This document shows positions 61,102-64,000 of a stretch of 64,000 nt of DNA, in pieces. Positions within the stretch are counted from its first letter, which is position 1, and the number at the start of each line of letters is the position of its first letter. The translations under genes were made by a program, and so were the position numbers. Source of the DNA: Episyrphus balteatus (Eukaryota; Arthropoda; Insecta; Diptera; Syrphidae); contig NC_079137.1 in assembly GCF_945859705.1 (NCBI RefSeq), positions 36,825,554 through 36,889,553 of the forward strand, written 5' to 3'. Under the pieces are notes generated by a model, which saw only the letters and a program-made list of their open reading frames with translations, was not told the DNA's origin and ran no database searches.

Positions 61102-61370
61102 TTATGTGTCATTTAATAATTCTTTTATGCATTTAATGCAATGTTTTGAGCCATCCATTGCTTCACCAGAGAGCTAGAACGAAATTAGAAAATGAAAAAA
61201 TATTACCAATTTGTATAAAGTTGTGAATATTTGAAAATAGTTACCATTGTAAAATTTAAGAAACCATGAGGAAGACCCTTAAGGATATCCAAAGAAATTG
61301 GCCTGCCTAGGCTTTTGAGTTTTTTGGCAAACATAACACAGTCATCAAGGCATGGATCCATATCTAGTGT
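61102..61370 (-). CDS. Hsl: Hormone-sensitive lipase, last two coding exons (partial)
   Basis: C-terminal end of hormone-sensitive lipase, a cytosolic and lipid-droplet serine hydrolase of stored di- and triacylglycerol and sterol esters. Exon 61370-61245 (126 nt, phase 0 at both ends; acceptor TTTTTTGCAG, donor GTAACT) encodes TLDMDPCLDDCVMFAKKL... through LKGLPHGFLNFTM. It supplies the triad Asp (DPxLDD) and His (PHGF). Exon 61173-61102 (acceptor TTCTAG) encodes 23 residues, LSGEAMDG...LLNDT, then TAA. The rest, including the HGGG and GDSAGG parts, must be at higher coordinates; no further exon was found up to 64000, so the preceding intron exceeds 2.6 kb. The 3' UTR probably runs to the AATAAA at 60608-60603. 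The C-terminus is short compared with mammalian LIPE. Confidence 0.93.
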
Positions 61371-61559
61371 CTGCAAAAAAAAAATTACGAAAAAAAGAAT
61401 TTTTGTAAAAGAGCTTGTTTTTTTTTAATTGAATAAGAAGTGTTATAAATTTTAAGTTACGAAAAGATAAGAGAAGTTTAAGAGATAAGTAGGCACAGAT
61501 TTTGGGTTATAAGGATAAAAAAAGATGAGAGACTTGTTTAGATATGGTTGGCATAGGTT

Positions 61560-63130
61560 TGTTAACTGTGAACTCACATCTTTAAACTAAAACGTATTTC
61601 AAGACTTTGATCAGAAGTTATCAAAAGGTAAGAGTAAGTAAGTATGTAAGTAACTAATTCATTTTTATTCTACTTTTCTTAGCATAGTTAACAAAAACAA
61701 TGAATTTAAAATCTATGACTTTGACGTCAGCTCGGTTAGCAATTTTTAATTTTATGTTCAAATAAATAGTTTTAATTAATTTATAGTAGAAAATTATTTA
61801 CTATATAAATTCGGTTATTAATAACATCCTATATTTATAAGATGTTATTAATAAAATCAAAAGGTAAGAAAAAACAAATATATATATATAAAACAAATAT
61901 TTCATTCCAAATAACTCAGGAACCAAGCCCTAGAGAAATGTTTGGTTTTCAAATATGAATAGAGATTAAAGAGACCTTTCTTTTGATGTCTCACTTGATG
62001 AATTTATAGGAAATATTTTAAAATGCAATTTTTTCGGTAAGGGGTTAACCTTGAAATCTAGAAAATCAAAAAAAAAAAAAACATTTTATTTTTTATCTAA
62101 ATGCATAGACCTGTTTTCCACTATCTTATACATATCTGTAAACAAAAACTTGTTTCGAGACTTTCGAAAATGAAAAAAAAAAAAAAACAGAATTGTAATT
62201 TTTGTACCTAAATGCCTAGGCATGTTCACTATGAACTCATATCTTTATTCAAAACTTACTTAGGCCCATTTGCTGAAACGAGTCTTAAATATTTATGTGA
62301 AACATAAACCCTTAAGTTCTACATTACGGTTTGCACGAACTTCAAACTGTGTCATAAATTCCTCTAAGTTTAACATAACTTAGGGGGAAGAAATAGTAGA
62401 ACTTAAGCTGTTATGTTCTACCTAGGCACTTTTATTTTATGAAAAAAGCAAGAATGTCGCTCAAAAATTGATGTCGGTAGTACAAAGGACACGAATTATT
62501 ATCAATTTAATAAAAATAAACTTACATTCATTAACTTAAACCATCCACAGATGGTACAATTTACACCACAGTTTTTTGTATGAGGCACTATTTTGCTGTC
62601 ATATTTCATTGACTAATTTTGACACACCAGCACATTTACACACACACACGAATAATTTTTGTTTAACCAATTAACACTTATTTTTGGCTCAAATATACTT
62701 TTTTACACTTTTATTCCGCAAGATAAAGATACAAACTTGAAAATTTAACGATATTGCTGTATATTAATTGCTAAATTGCTCAAAATCTATTTAAATTATT
62801 TGACGTTTCTATTGATTTGACTTTTGAATTTGAAGTTCTCAGCGATTTATATCATGAAAGTAAATCATTGCTAGGTTAAACATAAATATTTTTTAGCAAC
62901 TTAGAATAAACTAAGTAAAACACAAGAGTTATGTTCGACCTAGCTAAGATGAGAATTTATGACTAGTATGAGCAAATGGGCCTTAAAGACTTTCATCGCA
63001 AGTTATCTATTTCAAGAGGTAAGAAAAAAATAAATATTTCATTGCAAATAACTCAGGAACTAAATCTTAAAGAATTTTTTGGATTTCATTTTTGCATAGA
63101 GTTTAAAAACCCCCTTTCCTTTAATGTCTA
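61560..63130. repeat. Iterated repeat in the Hsl intron
   Basis: Blocks AAATAACTCAGGAAC (61907, 63048), the pair around GAGACCTTTCTTTTGATGTC and CCTTTCCTTTAATGTC, and the ATGAACTCATATCTTTA / GTGAACTCACATCTTTA element (61568, 62233) repeat in one orientation. They are the reverse complement of the units at 5.0-5.4 and 18.2 kb. One unit is split by 62263-62982. Confidence 0.7.
62263..62982. mobile_element. 720-bp TTA-flanked TIR element
   Basis: GGCCCATTTGCT at the left pairs with AGCAAATGGGCC at the right. TTA duplication at 62260-62262 and 62983-62985. The flanking repeat reads through if the element is removed, as in the uninterrupted unit at 61570-61610. Internal CTTAAGTTCTAC / GTTATGTTCTACCTAGG blocks resemble 46970-47090. 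PIF/Harbinger-like by duplication type. Confidence 0.85.
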
Positions 63131-64000
63131 CGCTGTACAAAAAACATGAACAGGTTTTTTTAACAGCTTTAATTTTAAAACTACCATAGCTATAAATCAG
63201 AACTACCGGATTTGGAGCACGGTGTTCTGCTACAAAATCGACAACGTTACTGGACTATAAACTGATTATAGTGTTCAACTGGGAAGTTTACTTATCAAAA
63301 CGGATAAATTAAGGACAATGCATGATAACAAACTTCAAAATAAATACAAATTGAAAATACTTATTTCATGGTCCATAATTATTTTCAATCATTAAAATTA
63401 TTTAACAAGCAACCATAGTGCACTATTTACGATAATTAATTCCTATACACATTTTCTTGACATGTAAGTCCCCAGAGTTATAATTATTTTAATCTTGCAT
63501 AATATCATCTACTTCAACAGACGTAACATTGCATGGCTTAACAAACGATTCAAATCATGGAGGGTTTCATTTTTTTGTTGTAATAAATTCGAGGTTAATT
63601 TCAGATATCTGATTTTAATTTAATAGCACATTAATGTTATAAACTAACATTATGTATATTATATTTAATTTAATAAAAAAAAGAAAAAAAAATAACTTCC
63701 CCAAAGCAAGTCAAGAATAAACAACAAGTTAAGCTTTGGTGTGAGTTTATGTATACAATTCCAAAAAAAAATCAAGATAATATTCTTTTGCACAAAAAAA
63801 AATCAACACAATTACTGAGATAGAATTTTTTTTATTCAAAGAGCTTTGTAATATTTCTAAGACCTTAGAAGTTAAGCTACAGCCATGTGGTTTCAAGTCA
63901 AGTACAATAGAATAATAGTTTTTCATGCTGAATAATGTTTATCTTCCATTATAAAATCAAATAGAAACTAAATAAGGTTTCAACTTGAAATGATGTCTTG
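63131..64000. other. Hsl intron or upstream sequence, nothing recognised
   Basis: No Hsl exon motif (HGGG, GDSAGG) was found on the minus strand here. AT-rich throughout. Confidence 0.4.

Noticed and set aside
1..64000. CRISPR array, bacterial operons, tRNA or rRNA genes
   Set aside because: No regular direct repeats with unique spacers, no ribosome-binding or operon structure, and no tRNA B-box or rRNA motif was found; the genes seen are spliced and eukaryotic.

Overview
The window looks like AT-rich, repeat-dense eukaryotic DNA from an insect, most likely a fly. The basis is small GT-AG introns, long introns packed with miniature DNA transposons, the last exons of hormone-sensitive lipase in fly-like form, and the general repeat style. 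The species is not identified. All recognised genes are on the minus strand. Homology calls rest on recognising protein motifs by eye; no database search was run.

Genes. Two tandem TMEM164-type genes share the same four-coding-exon structure with identical lengths for exons 1-3. Copy B spans 28355-20931 and copy A spans 7581-4227. TMEM164 is a multipass membrane protein reported as a cysteine acyltransferase that loads polyunsaturated chains onto ether phospholipids. Both copies keep the expected Cys (NPCH) and His (IQH), 58 residues apart as in the human protein. Copy A ends early because of a one-base frameshift in an A run, and the out-of-frame tail still matches copy B up to the old stop. 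At the right edge, 61370-61102 holds the last two coding exons of hormone-sensitive lipase (Hsl), carrying the catalytic Asp and His. Its remaining exons lie beyond the right edge. Both families act in lipid metabolism, but there is no evidence that they form a functional cluster.

Layout. 1-4080: small transposons left of copy A. 4081-7760: copy A. 7760-20820: intergenic, with foldback elements, a Tourist-like MITE and a 1.8 kb TIR element. 20820-28563: copy B, whose 6.4 kb third intron contains at least eight elements or arrays. 28564-60600: about 32 kb with no convincing gene except one weak candidate exon near 55.1 kb. It holds large foldbacks, two hAT-like elements, hairpin-plus-minisatellite units and degenerate satellite-like arrays. 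60600-61370: Hsl 3' end. 61371-64000: Hsl intron with an iterated repeat interrupted by a TTA-flanked element.

The main interest is the transposon record. Many elements can be delimited to the base by terminal inverted repeats and target-site duplications, and four have an empty-site comparison inside this window. Two 8-bp-duplicating elements sit at the same point of two copies of another repeat. A hairpin joined to CAAAATTCTG tandem arrays occurs at three places and does not match an element class I know.
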